Shown: in pieces, positions 45,442 through 54,407 of the stretch
Layout of the letters: each line of letters begins with the position of its first letter
Numbering within the stretch: position 1 is the first letter of the stretch
Source of the DNA: Marivirga lumbricoides
GTDB lineage: Bacteria > Bacteroidota > Bacteroidia > Cytophagales > Cyclobacteriaceae
DNA length: 64,000 nucleotides
NCBI RefSeq assembly: GCF_014636295.1
Contig: NZ_BMEC01000007.1
Coordinates: forward strand, 62,001 to 126,000
Direction of reading: 5' to 3'
The notes under the pieces: generated by a model
Database searches by the model: none
Told to the model about the DNA's origin: nothing
Seen by the model: the letters and a program-made list of their open reading frames with translations, nothing else
Translations under genes and position numbers: made by a program

Positions 45442-46321
45442 TGTTTCCAAATCTCGCATTGAAACCTGCAATACCCTGTAATCCTCCTGTGTGAATAGCT
45501 AAAATATTATGGTCAGGAGAAATCTGGCCTGATTTCCAGGCACTCAGTAATCCATAAATCATCTTTCCATTATAAATAGGATCAAGGGGAATTCCGGTTT
45601 TTTGGTAAAAGTCATTAATCAACTCTATTAGTTCTGGTTTCCATCTGGCATATCCGCCAAAAAATAAGTCCTGATGAATCTGCCATCCTTCATGAGTGGC
45701 TGCCATTTCAAGCATTTCTTGCTCTATCCAGTTTCCTTTTAAAGCAGAAAAACCAAGTATTTGCTGATGTTCTCTTTTTGAATGAACTAAACCGGCCATT
45801 GTGCCACCTGTGCCCACAGATACACCTATTAAATCATATTCTTCAGGAATAAGACTGGATATTTCCTGCGTTCCTTTTATGGCCAGGTCGTTGGTCCCAC
45901 CTTCAGGGATTAAATAAAAATCGCCAAATTCCTCCTTCAATTGCTGAATGAAGTCAGCGTCATTTTTATCCCTAAATTGTCCTCTGCTAACAAATTTTAA
46001 GTGCATTCCTTGTGCTTTTGCAGCACTGAGTGTAGGGTTTTCCACCTCTTCTCCCCTGATTATTCCTACAGATGAAAACCCGCAAGCATTGGCTGCACAT
46101 GCTGTTGATATAATATGGTTAGAAAAAGCACCTCCAAAAGTCAATACCATTTTTTTTTGCTCATTCTGGGCTTTCTGGAGGTTGTATTTAAGCTTAAAAA
46201 ATTTATTTCCTGAAGCACTTAAATGAATTTTGTCTAACCTGAGGACGTCAAATATTAAGCCTGCATAATGTACTTTCTGAATAGTAACATTTTCAGGCTG
46301 AAAAAAATTGACCAAAGACAT
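45428..46321 (-). CDS. PLP enzyme of the ACC deaminase/D-cysteine desulfhydrase family
   Basis: 297 residues, fold-type II PLP enzyme. LSASGNKFFKLKYNLQKA (35-52) carries the lysine-containing PLP motif GNKxxKL, LTFGGAFSNHIISTACAANACG has the Ser/Asn substrate loop, VGTGGTMAG the phosphate-binding Gly loop, and HTGGLQGIAGF the C-terminal QG motif. Family members open 1-aminocyclopropane-1-carboxylate or release H2S from D-cysteine; these cannot be told apart by eye, and D-cysteine desulfhydrase is the more usual activity in bacteria without plant contact. Cytoplasmic, alone on its strand. Confidence 0.88.
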   Translation of the reverse strand: MSLVNFFQPENVTIQKVHYAGLIFDVLRLDKIHLSASGNKFFKLKYNLQKAQNEQKKMVLTFGGAFSNHIISTACAANACGFSSVGIIRGEEVENPTLSAAKAQGMHLKFVSRGQFRDKNDADFIQQLKEEFGDFYLIPEGGTNDLAIKGTQEISSLIPEEYDLIGVSVGTGGTMAGLVHSKREHQQILGFSALKGNWIEQEMLEMAATHEGWQIHQDLFFGGYARWKPELIELINDFYQKTGIPLDPIYNGKMIYGLLSAWKSGQISPDHNILAIHTGGLQGIAGFNARFGNIIEI

Positions 46322-46424
46322 AGAGTAAAATTGTGGGATTTTTATAAATTTAATAAAATTTCAGATGTGAAGTGAGCTATTATCACCTTAACATTTGAGT
46401 TAATTAACGAAGCTAATCAAAAAG

Positions 46425-47543
46425 ATGATAATAAGAAGGGGGATTTTCTTTGTGACACTAATTCTTTTCTCAGGTTGTATGAAATCTGTCTCAATTAGTA
46501 CAATGCGGCCTGCAGAAATTAATGTACCCAATAGTGTTCAGTCTATTGTAATGGTGGACAGGTCTTTGCAGCAGAGGCAAACATTAGGAATTATTGAAGG
46601 CGTTCTGTCGGGAGAAGGAATCAATGAAGATCGTGATGGGGTGATGGCACTTTTTAGTTCTCTTCAGAATAATTTAAGGAATTCACCCAGATATGAGGTG
46701 AAACTGGCCTCTGAAAAGCTTAAAGCTAATTCCATATTAGGATCATTCCCTGATCCGTTAGATTGGAGAGAAGTAAATAATTTAACAAGAAAATATGGAG
46801 TGGATGCTTTGCTGGCTGTGGAATTATTTGACACTAATTTCATTGTAACCAACGGCAAGAGGAAGAAAACCAGAAAGGTGAAGAATGCTGATGGCAAAGA
46901 GATAGAGGAAGAGTTTACAGAATTTTTTGCGGAGGGTGTAGGTTCAGCCAGAATAGGAATTCGCCTTTATTACCCTGAAGAAAGAGCTATTATTGATCAG
47001 GATGTATATACGCAAAACAGAACGTGGGAAGCCACAGGTACCAGCATCAGAGATGCAGTGGCCAGTTTAGTGCAAAAGTCGCAGGCTACAAAATACTTAG
47101 GCTCTGCTATTGGAGGGACTTACGCAGGTAAAATTGCTCCAATGCCTGTTTACTTATCCAGAAGCTATTATGCTAAGCCTAAGAAAAATGTTTATATGAG
47201 TAAAGGTGCGCGTCAGGCAGAGGTAAATCAGTGGGAAGAGGCAATTAGCAGTTGGAAAATGGGGATCAACAACAGTAGTGATGGCAAGCTGATGGGCAGA
47301 ATGGCCTATAACATCGCATTAGGTTATGAAGTAATTGGGGATTTATATGCTGCACAGGAGTGGGCCGGAAAAGCATATGTTGATTATGGGGAAAAAAAGG
47401 GCCAGGCCTATGCAGCACAATTGCGAAACAGAGTAATCAACGAACAGATTTTGGACGAACAGATGAGTTTGCCTGATCCTAAAGCAAAAGAATCAGAAGA
47501 AGCCACTACAGGCAAACCTAAAGTGAAGCTGAAAATCAACTGA
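46425..47543 (+). CDS. DUF6340-like lipoprotein
   Basis: 372 residues with a lipoprotein signal (MIIRRGIFFVTLILFSGC, Cys 18). The mature protein starts with ISTMRPAEINVPNSVQSIVMVDRS, the pattern of DUF6340, has a middle domain with DALLAVELFDTNF, and a TPR-like helical C-terminal half (NQWEEAISSWKMGINNSSDGKLMGRMAYNIALGYEVIGDLYAAQEWAGKAY, here quoted only as two helix pairs near residues 268-318). Ends in a charged tail. Probably an envelope lipoprotein of Bacteroidota with a scaffold role. Its stop (TGA) is 4 bases from that of the convergent rlmB. Confidence 0.85.
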   Translation: MIIRRGIFFVTLILFSGCMKSVSISTMRPAEINVPNSVQSIVMVDRSLQQRQTLGIIEGVLSGEGINEDRDGVMALFSSLQNNLRNSPRYEVKLASEKLKANSILGSFPDPLDWREVNNLTRKYGVDALLAVELFDTNFIVTNGKRKKTRKVKNADGKEIEEEFTEFFAEGVGSARIGIRLYYPEERAIIDQDVYTQNRTWEATGTSIRDAVASLVQKSQATKYLGSAIGGTYAGKIAPMPVYLSRSYYAKPKKNVYMSKGARQAEVNQWEEAISSWKMGINNSSDGKLMGRMAYNIALGYEVIGDLYAAQEWAGKAYVDYGEKKGQAYAAQLRNRVINEQILDEQMSLPDPKAKESEEATTGKPKVKLKIN

Positions 47544-47547
47544 AATA

Positions 47548-48327
47548 TTATTGTAAACGTTGCCTAATTGCCTCAAAAACTACCAACCCGGCTGAAACTG
47601 AAACATTAAGGGAGGCTATTTTTCCTTTCATAGGTATTTTCGCCAGGTAGTCAGCAGTGCGCAGTAGCTCATTACTAATGCCATCTTCTTCAGAACCCAT
47701 AATAATGGCAACAGGCTGGTTCAGGGGGACATCATAAATCAGATCCTTGCCTTTTTCTGTACAAGCTACTACCTGCAATCCACTTTTTTGAAGGTATTCC
47801 ACAGTGGTTTGTAGACTATTTTCCCGACAAACAGGAATATGATGTAATGCTCCTGCCGAAGTTTTTACAGCATCGGAATTTACCTGCGCGCTGCCTTTAA
47901 AAGGAATAACGATAGCATCCACTCCGGCACACTCTGCTGATCTGGCAATAGCTCCAAAGTTACGCACGTCAGTCACCCTGTCAAGCATCAAAATAAGAGG
48001 GTCTTTACCTTTGCTAAAGCATTCATTTATAATATTGTCCAGGGAAGCATAGCTAACAGCAGATAAGAAAGCGATTACCCCTTGATGGTTTTTTCTGGTG
48101 GTACGGTTCAGTTTTTCAACAGGAGCTTTTGTAAATGGTATTTTTAATTTAATGCAAAGCTCAATCAACTCACTGATTAGCTCATTATGTATATCTTTCT
48201 GAATAAAAATACTATCAAGTTCTTTTCCTGAATTGATAGCTTCCATTACAGCACGGGTACCAAAAATAAAATCTTTTTCAGATGCTTTATTGGATTGATT
48301 AAAATCTCGCTTTTGAAATGCTGCCAT
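47548..48327 (-). CDS. rlmB: 23S rRNA (guanosine-2'-O-)-methyltransferase, SpoU family
   Basis: 259 residues. The N-terminal L30e-like substrate-binding domain (about 18-90: DFIFGTRAVMEAINSGKELDSIFIQ) is followed by the SPOUT domain with motif 1 LDRVTDVRNFGAIARSAECAGVD, motif 2 AIIMGSEEDGIS and motif 3 ASLNVSVSAGLVVFEAIR, forming the trefoil-knot SAM site. RlmB methylates G2251 of 23S rRNA in E. coli; TrmH-like tRNA enzymes are the alternative. Transcribed alone, with a -7-like box 44-51 bases upstream of its start. Confidence 0.92.
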   Translation of the reverse strand: MAAFQKRDFNQSNKASEKDFIFGTRAVMEAINSGKELDSIFIQKDIHNELISELIELCIKLKIPFTKAPVEKLNRTTRKNHQGVIAFLSAVSYASLDNIINECFSKGKDPLILMLDRVTDVRNFGAIARSAECAGVDAIVIPFKGSAQVNSDAVKTSAGALHHIPVCRENSLQTTVEYLQKSGLQVVACTEKGKDLIYDVPLNQPVAIIMGSEEDGISNELLRTADYLAKIPMKGKIASLNVSVSAGLVVFEAIRQRLQ

Positions 48328-48370
48328 GGTAAAATGCTTTATTGTGGTTTTAGGATTTAGTTTCCCTTTG

Positions 48371-48378
48371 CAAAAGTA
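48371..48378 (-). promoter_or_regulatory. -7 box for rlmB (minus strand)
   Basis: On the minus strand TACTTTTG fits TAnnTTTG exactly, 44-51 bases ahead of the rlmB start. No well-placed -33 TTG is seen. Confidence 0.4.
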
Positions 48379-48642
48379 ATTATCTATCGTTGATTCTGAT
48401 GGTTATTCAGCAATTATATTGCTTTAGATTACTCTAATAATGGAATTTCTGGAAAAAACTTACAATTTGATAAACAATCAGGAGATAAATACAGGTTTTG
48501 AGCACTTTTTTCATTTTAAATTGTTAGCACCTAATCTACCTGCTAATGCGGTGTAAACAGCGATTTATCGAAGTATTGTATAAATTTTAAAAAGCATGAT
48601 TAATTTATTCAATTTTTTTCATGTTCGCCGGAATGAGTAGTG

Positions 48643-48650
48643 TATATTTG
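48643..48650 (+). promoter_or_regulatory. -7 box for the oxygenase-fold gene
   Basis: TATATTTG, an exact TAnnTTTG, 25 bases ahead of the ATG at 48675. No TTG at the expected -33 distance. Confidence 0.5.
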
Positions 48651-48674
48651 TGCCATTAAAATTTAATTTCCTCT

Positions 48675-49430
48675 ATGGAATTTATTCAGAGTAAGCATTT
48701 TACTAAGGAACAAGTTAATTTATATAAAGAAGAATACAAGCTGTCAAAGCCCTATCACCATGTGATGATAGATGATTTTTTGACAGAGGACCTTGCTGAA
48801 AAGTTGAGTCAGTCTTTTCCTGCTGATGAACTTTTTAATAAACATAAAAAAGATCAGCATGAAAATAAGTTGGAGGGAGATCGGTTTGATTTATATCCTG
48901 AAATCTTCTCACAATTAAAAAAGGAGATCGCAAAGCCTTATTTTTCAAAATTTATTGAAGAGGTAACAGGTATAAAAGATACTTTTATTACCGATGATGC
49001 CTATGGAGTGGGGATTCAAAAGGGAAAGAAAGGCTCTTTTGAGGATGTGCATATTGACTTCAATATTCACCCTGTAAAAGATGTGCAGCGCAGATTGAAC
49101 TTTCAGCTTTTTCTTTCACCCGTGTGGAAGGCAGAGTGGAATGGGGCATTGGAAATGTGGAATGGCTGTGTGTCAAAATGTAAAAAGGCAGTTTCCTGCA
49201 GATTTAACAGAGCCTTAATTTTTGAAGTAAAAGATACTTCTTACTACGGCTATACTAAACCGCTTGAATGCCCGGATACGGCCGACAGAAAAGTTTTTTC
49301 AGCTTCGTTTTATACAAATAAAGAGGAAAAGGACCTTACCTTTCATGATACTATTTTTGCTGAAACAAAAGAAGAAACTCCTAAAGCATCTTTTTTTGAG
49401 TCTATAAAAAAAGCCCTTAAAGTTGGGTAA
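48675..49430 (+). CDS. 2OG-Fe(II) oxygenase-fold protein lacking the distal histidine
   Basis: 251 residues resembling prolyl-4-hydroxylase-type oxygenases: HHVMIDDFLTEDLAEKLSQSFP at the start, the metal-binding H126-x-D128 in EDVHIDFN, strands LNFQLFLSP and GALEMWNG, and the R205-containing end RKVFSASFYTN. In relatives the third Fe ligand is the His of a SYHG segment; here it reads SYYG (Y191), coded by TAC. With that His missing the metal site would be incomplete. It could be a catalytically changed, regulatory or structural protein; a normal hydroxylase is unlikely unless another residue substitutes. A methyltransferase gene begins 14 bases after its stop. Confidence 0.75.
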   Translation: MEFIQSKHFTKEQVNLYKEEYKLSKPYHHVMIDDFLTEDLAEKLSQSFPADELFNKHKKDQHENKLEGDRFDLYPEIFSQLKKEIAKPYFSKFIEEVTGIKDTFITDDAYGVGIQKGKKGSFEDVHIDFNIHPVKDVQRRLNFQLFLSPVWKAEWNGALEMWNGCVSKCKKAVSCRFNRALIFEVKDTSYYGYTKPLECPDTADRKVFSASFYTNKEEKDLTFHDTIFAETKEETPKASFFESIKKALKVG

Positions 49431-49444
49431 ATTTTAAATCAACC

Positions 49445-50221
49445 ATGTCAAAACACTCTACAACCGAAATCACTTCTGATTCTATTGCCTCAGACAACCC
49501 GATACATCAGCGATTATTGGCAGCCTATGTGTATGCTCAGCCATTAATAAGTGGTAAACTTTTGGAAGTAGGGTGTGGTACAGGCCGCGGGTTGGAAATA
49601 CTGGTAAAAACATCGGACCATTACACGGGAATTGATAAGTATAAAAGCTTAACGGATGACTTACAGGAGAAGTATCCTCAGGCTACATTTAAGGCAATGG
49701 TAATTCCTCCTTTTTCAGGATTAGAAGATAATTCTTTTGATACTGTAGTGTCTTTTCAAGTGATAGAACACATTAAGGATGACAAAGCCTTTTTAAAGGA
49801 AATCCATAGAGTGCTTAAGCCGGGAGGTAAAGCAATTATAAGTACACCCAACAAGAAAATGACTCTTACCAGAAACCCCTGGCATGTAAGAGAGTATTTT
49901 GCTGATGAGCTAATTGATCTTTGTAAATCTATTTTCTCTAAAGTGGAGGCAAATGGAATAGCAGGGAACGATAAAATTATGACCTACCATGAGCAAAACC
50001 GGGAGGCAGTTAAAAAAATCACTAAGTACGATATTCTAAACCTCCAGTACAGACTGCCTGCATCTTTACTGAGGATACCTTATGAGTTTTTGAACAGGGT
50101 AAATCGAAATAATCTGGATAAGCAGGATACAAAATTAGTAAAATCCATCTCCGTGGCAGACTACTCTGTTCATGAAGACCCTAAAGAAAGCCTTGATTTA
50201 TTTTATGTGCTGGAGAAGTAA
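49445..50221 (+). CDS. class I SAM-dependent methyltransferase
   Basis: 258 residues, Methyltransf_11 type. Motif I LLEVGCGTGRGLEIL (about 40-53), motif II-like DNSFDTVVSFQVIEHIKDD, motif III LKEIHRVLKPGGKAIISTPN. The C-terminal part (about 150-258) is longer than needed for the core, with a helical segment LQYRLPASLLRIPYEFLNRVNR. The substrate is not evident; similar proteins methylate sugars, lipids or quinones. It probably forms an operon with the oxygenase-fold gene (14-base gap). Confidence 0.88.
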   Translation: MSKHSTTEITSDSIASDNPIHQRLLAAYVYAQPLISGKLLEVGCGTGRGLEILVKTSDHYTGIDKYKSLTDDLQEKYPQATFKAMVIPPFSGLEDNSFDTVVSFQVIEHIKDDKAFLKEIHRVLKPGGKAIISTPNKKMTLTRNPWHVREYFADELIDLCKSIFSKVEANGIAGNDKIMTYHEQNREAVKKITKYDILNLQYRLPASLLRIPYEFLNRVNRNNLDKQDTKLVKSISVADYSVHEDPKESLDLFYVLEK

Positions 50222-50359
50222 CTAACATTCTTCATTTTGAGTGAATTTTTAAAGGGTACTCAACTCACAAATTTTAGCGGCAATTCAATAATATAATTCT
50301 ATCAGCTTAACTTTTTGCTATCTTTCAAGTACATACTACTCTAGCAATATATTTTGTAC

Positions 50360-51511
50360 ATGATTGATCAAAAACATCTTTTTGAGCTGCCTGAGGATAT
50401 TCACTACCTCAATGGTGCATATATGTCTCCTAACCTGATTAGTGTAAGGGCTGCAGGTACTGCCGCTGTGCAACGAAAAAGCAATCCTCTCACTATACAG
50501 GAATCCGATTTCTTTGAGCCTGCCGAAGAGTTGAAGTCACTTTTTGGTAAGTTGATTAATGGGTCTGCAGCGCAAATAGCAGTTATTCCTTCTGCATCTT
50601 ATGGATTAATGTCAGCCATTTCTAATGTGTCATGCGGCAAAGGTCAGCATGCATTGGTGGTGTCTGAGGAATTTCCGAGTGCTCACCTGACATTGCAAAG
50701 ATGGTGCAATGAAAATAATGCGGAGTTAAAAGTACTATTTCCCTCTAAAGAGCGGCAGGGACGAACAGAAAAATGGAATGATCAAATTATTGAAGCCATT
50801 AATAAAGATACAGCTTTACTGGTGATGTCATCCGTTCATTGGATGGATGGCACCTTATTTAATTTAGAAGCTATTGGGGCGAAGTGTAGAGAAACAGATA
50901 CAATTTTTATTGTAGATGGCACACAGTCTGTAGGTGCTTTACCCATGGATGTGGCTCAATTTAATATTGATGCGTTAATATGTGCCGGCTATAAGTGGCT
51001 AATGGGACCTTATTCTTCTGGCTTAGCGTATTATTCGGAACGTTTCAACATTGGGAAGCCAATTGAAGAATCGTGGATGAACCGTAATGATGCGTCTGAT
51101 TTTTCTACTTTAACAAAGTACCCTGAAGAATATTCGCCCGGTGCGGGTAGGTACAACGTGGGAGAGTTTAGCAACTTTATTACTTTGCCGATGTTGAAAG
51201 CTGCTATTGAGCAAATTTTGGAATGGAAACCTGAAAATATCCAGCAGTATTGCAAGCAATTAATGCAACCTCTTTTTACATGCCTTGAGGTAAATGGCAT
51301 TCCAGCTGAAAAGCCGGAAAATATTGCTTCCCACTTGGTAGGAATTTATTTGCCTGAGCAAATTGATATAGAAAGGCTGATTACAGACCTGAAGCTTCAT
51401 AAAATTTATGTGTCGGCCAGAGGAAGATCAATTAGGGTTTCACCTCATGTTTATAATACAAATTATGATGTAGAGGCTTTTTTGGCCATTTTTCAAAAAC
51501 ATCTTCCTTAA
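50360..51511 (+). CDS. class V aminotransferase-fold PLP enzyme
   Basis: The ATG at 50360 is used (383 aa); a TTG two codons earlier is in frame. Fold-type I PLP enzyme: HYLNGAYMSPN at the start, SASYGLMSAISN (phosphate/PLP binding), HWMDGTLFNL, the PLP-contacting Asp in FIVDGTQSVGALPMDV, the Schiff-base Lys in ICAGYKWLMGP, and SVRAS-like C-terminal end (YVSARGRSIRVSPHVYNT). Relatives include cysteine desulfurases, kynureninase-like and isopenicillin-N epimerase-like enzymes; the substrate is not clear. A TonB receptor gene follows 29 bases on. Confidence 0.88.
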   Translation: MIDQKHLFELPEDIHYLNGAYMSPNLISVRAAGTAAVQRKSNPLTIQESDFFEPAEELKSLFGKLINGSAAQIAVIPSASYGLMSAISNVSCGKGQHALVVSEEFPSAHLTLQRWCNENNAELKVLFPSKERQGRTEKWNDQIIEAINKDTALLVMSSVHWMDGTLFNLEAIGAKCRETDTIFIVDGTQSVGALPMDVAQFNIDALICAGYKWLMGPYSSGLAYYSERFNIGKPIEESWMNRNDASDFSTLTKYPEEYSPGAGRYNVGEFSNFITLPMLKAAIEQILEWKPENIQQYCKQLMQPLFTCLEVNGIPAEKPENIASHLVGIYLPEQIDIERLITDLKLHKIYVSARGRSIRVSPHVYNTNYDVEAFLAIFQKHLP

Positions 51512-51540
51512 AAATAGATTCTACAATTTTATTTAAAATT

Positions 51541-53577
51541 ATGTTCAAAGCTTTACTCTTAATAACCTCCTTTACAATTTTTAATTATGAACTGTTTGCT
51601 CAGGAGGAAGGCATCAGAAATGATTCGATTTTAAAAACAGTAACTGTAACAGGTTTCGATAGAGGAGAGCAAATTAATAGACAGTCTGCACCCATTGCAC
51701 ATTTAAGCCCGAAGGAAATGGACAATTACTCTCCGGTCAATCCCGTAATGGCATGGAACAGCCTTCCAGGAGTTAACTTAGAGCAACGTGCCGTGGCAAG
51801 TTACAGAGTGAGTATTAGAGGGAGTTCAATACGATCGCCATTTGGTGTGCGAGATGTGAAAGTATATTGGAATGGAATTCCTTTTACAGAAGCGAATGGA
51901 TCTACTGCTTTAAATTTATTGAGCAATACGCAAATGCAGGAAGTGGAAATCTTAAAAGGACCTGCTGGTAGTTTATTTGGCGCAGGACTTGGTGGTGTGA
52001 TCCAGTTAAAGAATTTTCCTCTTGAAACTAAGGAGAAGCTGAAAATAGGAATTGGCGCAGGCAGTTTTGAGCAGTTTCATGCGAAAATAAATGGTCAGTT
52101 AAAGAAAGACAAGTGGACTGGATTTTACGCATTAGATCATCAACAAGCAGAAGGATACCGTGACCATAATGCTTTAGACAGGCAGGTATACCAATTATCA
52201 GGGCGCTATCAAATAAATGATAATAATCAACTTGATTTACATGTGTTGTTAAGCGACTTGTATTATGAAATCCCCGGAGGGTTAAATAAGGAGCAATTTG
52301 ATGAAAACCCTCGACAAGCGCGGCCGGGAAGCGCTGCCCAAAATGCCTCTATCGATCAGAAGACCTTATTGGCAGGTGCCGGCTATACTTCTTTTTTTAC
52401 TTCTCAGCTTAGCCAAACAACTCACGTTGGTTTTACTTATACGGATTTCAAAAACCCTTTTATTCTTGATTACAAAGAAGATATTAACAAAGAATTAGCG
52501 ATAAGAAACCAATGGACTTACGAGGTGAATTGGCAAAATACAGCGCTACAATTGGATGCAGGTTTTGAATGGCAGTTTGCTGATAATCTGGCTGAGAATT
52601 TCGGTAACAAGGATGGAGAAAAAGATACTATTCGATTTTCAGATGAACTGAGAATTGACAGGAAGTTTTTCTTTCTACAAAGCCAGCTTTCTTATTACCA
52701 GTGGAAGGTTACTCTAGGTTTAAGCAGTAATTTACTCACCTATAATGTAAACAGGAATATAAATGCTTTTGCGGCACCATTTGAGTTTGAAAGGCAGTTT
52801 GATAATGAAATAATTCCAAGGTTGGCGGTTCAATATCAGTGGAATGCGCAGAACATGACTTTTGCTTCTGTAAGCGAAGGTTTTTCAAGCCCTACACTAG
52901 ATGAAATCAGAACCAACGAAGGAAGTATTAACAGAGAATTACAGGCAGAAAGAGGAAGGACTCTTGAGCTGGGGCATAAATTATATAGCAACAAGGTACA
53001 GCTTGATGCAACTGTTTTTTATTCAGCTTTGCAGGAAACTATTACCACCAGAACCGATTCTAATGGAGTAGTGCTTTTTCAGAATGCAGGTGAAACAGCA
53101 CAGTTCGGAACAGAGTGGGGAGCTAATGTAGTTTGGTTGAAAGGCGGATCTATGATTAATCAGATTTCCACCAGAACAAGCTACAATTTCTATGATTTTA
53201 CTTTTGAAGATTACCGCAAAGAAGAGGAAGACTTCTCTGGAAATTTATTAACAGGTGTACCTCAGCATACCTTTAATCAAATGCTGAATGTTAATATGCT
53301 CAGTCATTTTTCAGCCAACTTTCACTACCGGTTTGTAAGTGAAGTGCCTCTTACGGACGATAATACAGTTGAAGCAGCTCCTTATCATTTAGTAAATATC
53401 AAATTAAACTACGGTTTACCATTATCTAAAAGTCAATTAGATTTTTACGTGGGTGTTGAGAATATTGCTGATATTAAATATAGCTTAGGAAATGACTTGA
53501 ATGCATTTGGAGGAAGATACTACCAACCGGCTCCTGGCAGAAATATTTTTGGAGGAATCAACTGGACATTAAAATAG
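51541..53577 (+). CDS. TonB-dependent outer-membrane receptor
   Basis: 678 residues with a signal peptide (about 1-21), a short TonB-box region (LKTVTVTGFDR), a plug (about 40-150: PGVNLEQRAVASYRVSIRGS, VYWNGIPFTEANGSTALNL, ILKGPAGSLFGAGLGGVIQL) and a 22-strand-type barrel ending NIFGGINWTLK. It lacks the N-terminal carboxypeptidase-like domain and the FRAP/NPNL boxes of the heme-type receptor at 5.7 kb. A FecA/siderophore- or cobalamin-like ligand is possible but not decided. It is 29 bases after the aminotransferase gene, so the two may be cotranscribed, perhaps pairing import with use of an amine. Confidence 0.9.
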   Translation: MFKALLLITSFTIFNYELFAQEEGIRNDSILKTVTVTGFDRGEQINRQSAPIAHLSPKEMDNYSPVNPVMAWNSLPGVNLEQRAVASYRVSIRGSSIRSPFGVRDVKVYWNGIPFTEANGSTALNLLSNTQMQEVEILKGPAGSLFGAGLGGVIQLKNFPLETKEKLKIGIGAGSFEQFHAKINGQLKKDKWTGFYALDHQQAEGYRDHNALDRQVYQLSGRYQINDNNQLDLHVLLSDLYYEIPGGLNKEQFDENPRQARPGSAAQNASIDQKTLLAGAGYTSFFTSQLSQTTHVGFTYTDFKNPFILDYKEDINKELAIRNQWTYEVNWQNTALQLDAGFEWQFADNLAENFGNKDGEKDTIRFSDELRIDRKFFFLQSQLSYYQWKVTLGLSSNLLTYNVNRNINAFAAPFEFERQFDNEIIPRLAVQYQWNAQNMTFASVSEGFSSPTLDEIRTNEGSINRELQAERGRTLELGHKLYSNKVQLDATVFYSALQETITTRTDSNGVVLFQNAGETAQFGTEWGANVVWLKGGSMINQISTRTSYNFYDFTFEDYRKEEEDFSGNLLTGVPQHTFNQMLNVNMLSHFSANFHYRFVSEVPLTDDNTVEAAPYHLVNIKLNYGLPLSKSQLDFYVGVENIADIKYSLGNDLNAFGGRYYQPAPGRNIFGGINWTLK

Positions 53578-53615
53578 CAGAGTTTTTTAGAGTAGGAGAC
53601 TGCTGCAAATGAGAA

Positions 53616-54302
53616 TTACAGCAGAGGTTTTAAATATTCCCAGACAGTTTCAGCAACTATTTTATGGCCTGCCGGAGTTGGGTGAATTCCATCAGGTAAA
53701 TTCAGATCAGCAATGCCGCCTACATCTTTGAGGAGAAAGGGGATTAGTTTTACATTTTTAGTCTCTGCTATTTCAGCATATATCTTTTTAAATTCATTGG
53801 CATAATCTTCACCCATATTCGGGGGAATCATCATGCCTGCCAACAGAATTTCTACTTCAGGGTGGATGCCCCTAACTTTCTCTATGATAGCAATTAAATT
53901 CTTTTTTGTCTCTTTCGGATTGATGCCTCTTAAACCATCATTTCCTCCTAATTCCAGTACAAATACATCTACAGGTTGCCTTTTTATAACCCATTCTACC
54001 CTGGAAAGACCTGTGGCGGTAGTTTCTCCACTTACTCCGGCATTAATTACATTATAGTCATAGTCTAAGGAATCAATTCTTTCCTGAATGAGTCCAGCGA
54101 AGGCTTCAGAAGGGTCAACACCATAGCCAGCTGTCAGGCTGTTGCCAAAGAAAATGATGTTTTGCTCTGAAGGAGTTTCTCGTGATGGCTGAGCATCCTG
54201 TTTTTCAGTAGCGGTAGCTTGAATATTATCTTTTGAGTTCTTCTTTTCCGAGCTACAGGCTATAGAAAGCAGCAGAACAGGAATTAGCCAAATTTTTTTC
54301 AT
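53616..54302 (-). CDS. tesA: SGNH-hydrolase lipoprotein, TesA-like
   Basis: The ATG at 54302 (228 aa) is chosen because it opens a lipoprotein signal MKKIWLIPVLLLSIAC; an upstream TTG is also in frame. SGNH blocks: FGNSLTAGYG (block I; Ser nucleophile in GNS rather than GDS), NAGVSGETT (Gly), LELGGNDGL (Asn) and DGIHPTPAGH (Asp-His dyad). TesA is a thioesterase/lysophospholipase/arylesterase of the periplasm; here lipidated. It is divergent from ybbA-ybbP-like genes, the same arrangement as in E. coli and many other bacteria. Confidence 0.9.
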   Translation of the reverse strand: MKKIWLIPVLLLSIACSSEKKNSKDNIQATATEKQDAQPSRETPSEQNIIFFGNSLTAGYGVDPSEAFAGLIQERIDSLDYDYNVINAGVSGETTATGLSRVEWVIKRQPVDVFVLELGGNDGLRGINPKETKKNLIAIIEKVRGIHPEVEILLAGMMIPPNMGEDYANEFKKIYAEIAETKNVKLIPFLLKDVGGIADLNLPDGIHPTPAGHKIVAETVWEYLKPLL

Positions 54303-54407
54303 TTTTATCAATTAATTTTTAGTTAGTACCGATCAGGTAAAAAAATAAACTGTTTTAACACGAAACCGTTTGGTAAAAGTATTCAATTATAGAATAAGGT
54401 TAAATCA

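Larger units (their letters stand above)
48328..48674. other. 347-base divergent intergenic region
   Basis: Holds -7-like boxes for both flanking genes. In between is a 38-codon frame (48440-48556, +) that starts MEFLEKTYNLINNQ; it has no membrane span, motif or convincing start and I do not count it as a gene. Nothing else seen. Confidence 0.55.

Noticed and set aside
48440-48556. 38-codon frame in the rlmB / oxygenase gap
   Set aside because: No motif or membrane span, no promoter placed for it; length is within chance for AT-rich DNA.
53600-53624. CTGCTG/CAGCAG hairpin between the TonB receptor and tesA as terminator
   Set aside because: One arm lies in the tesA coding end, the stem is only 6 bp and no T-run follows.
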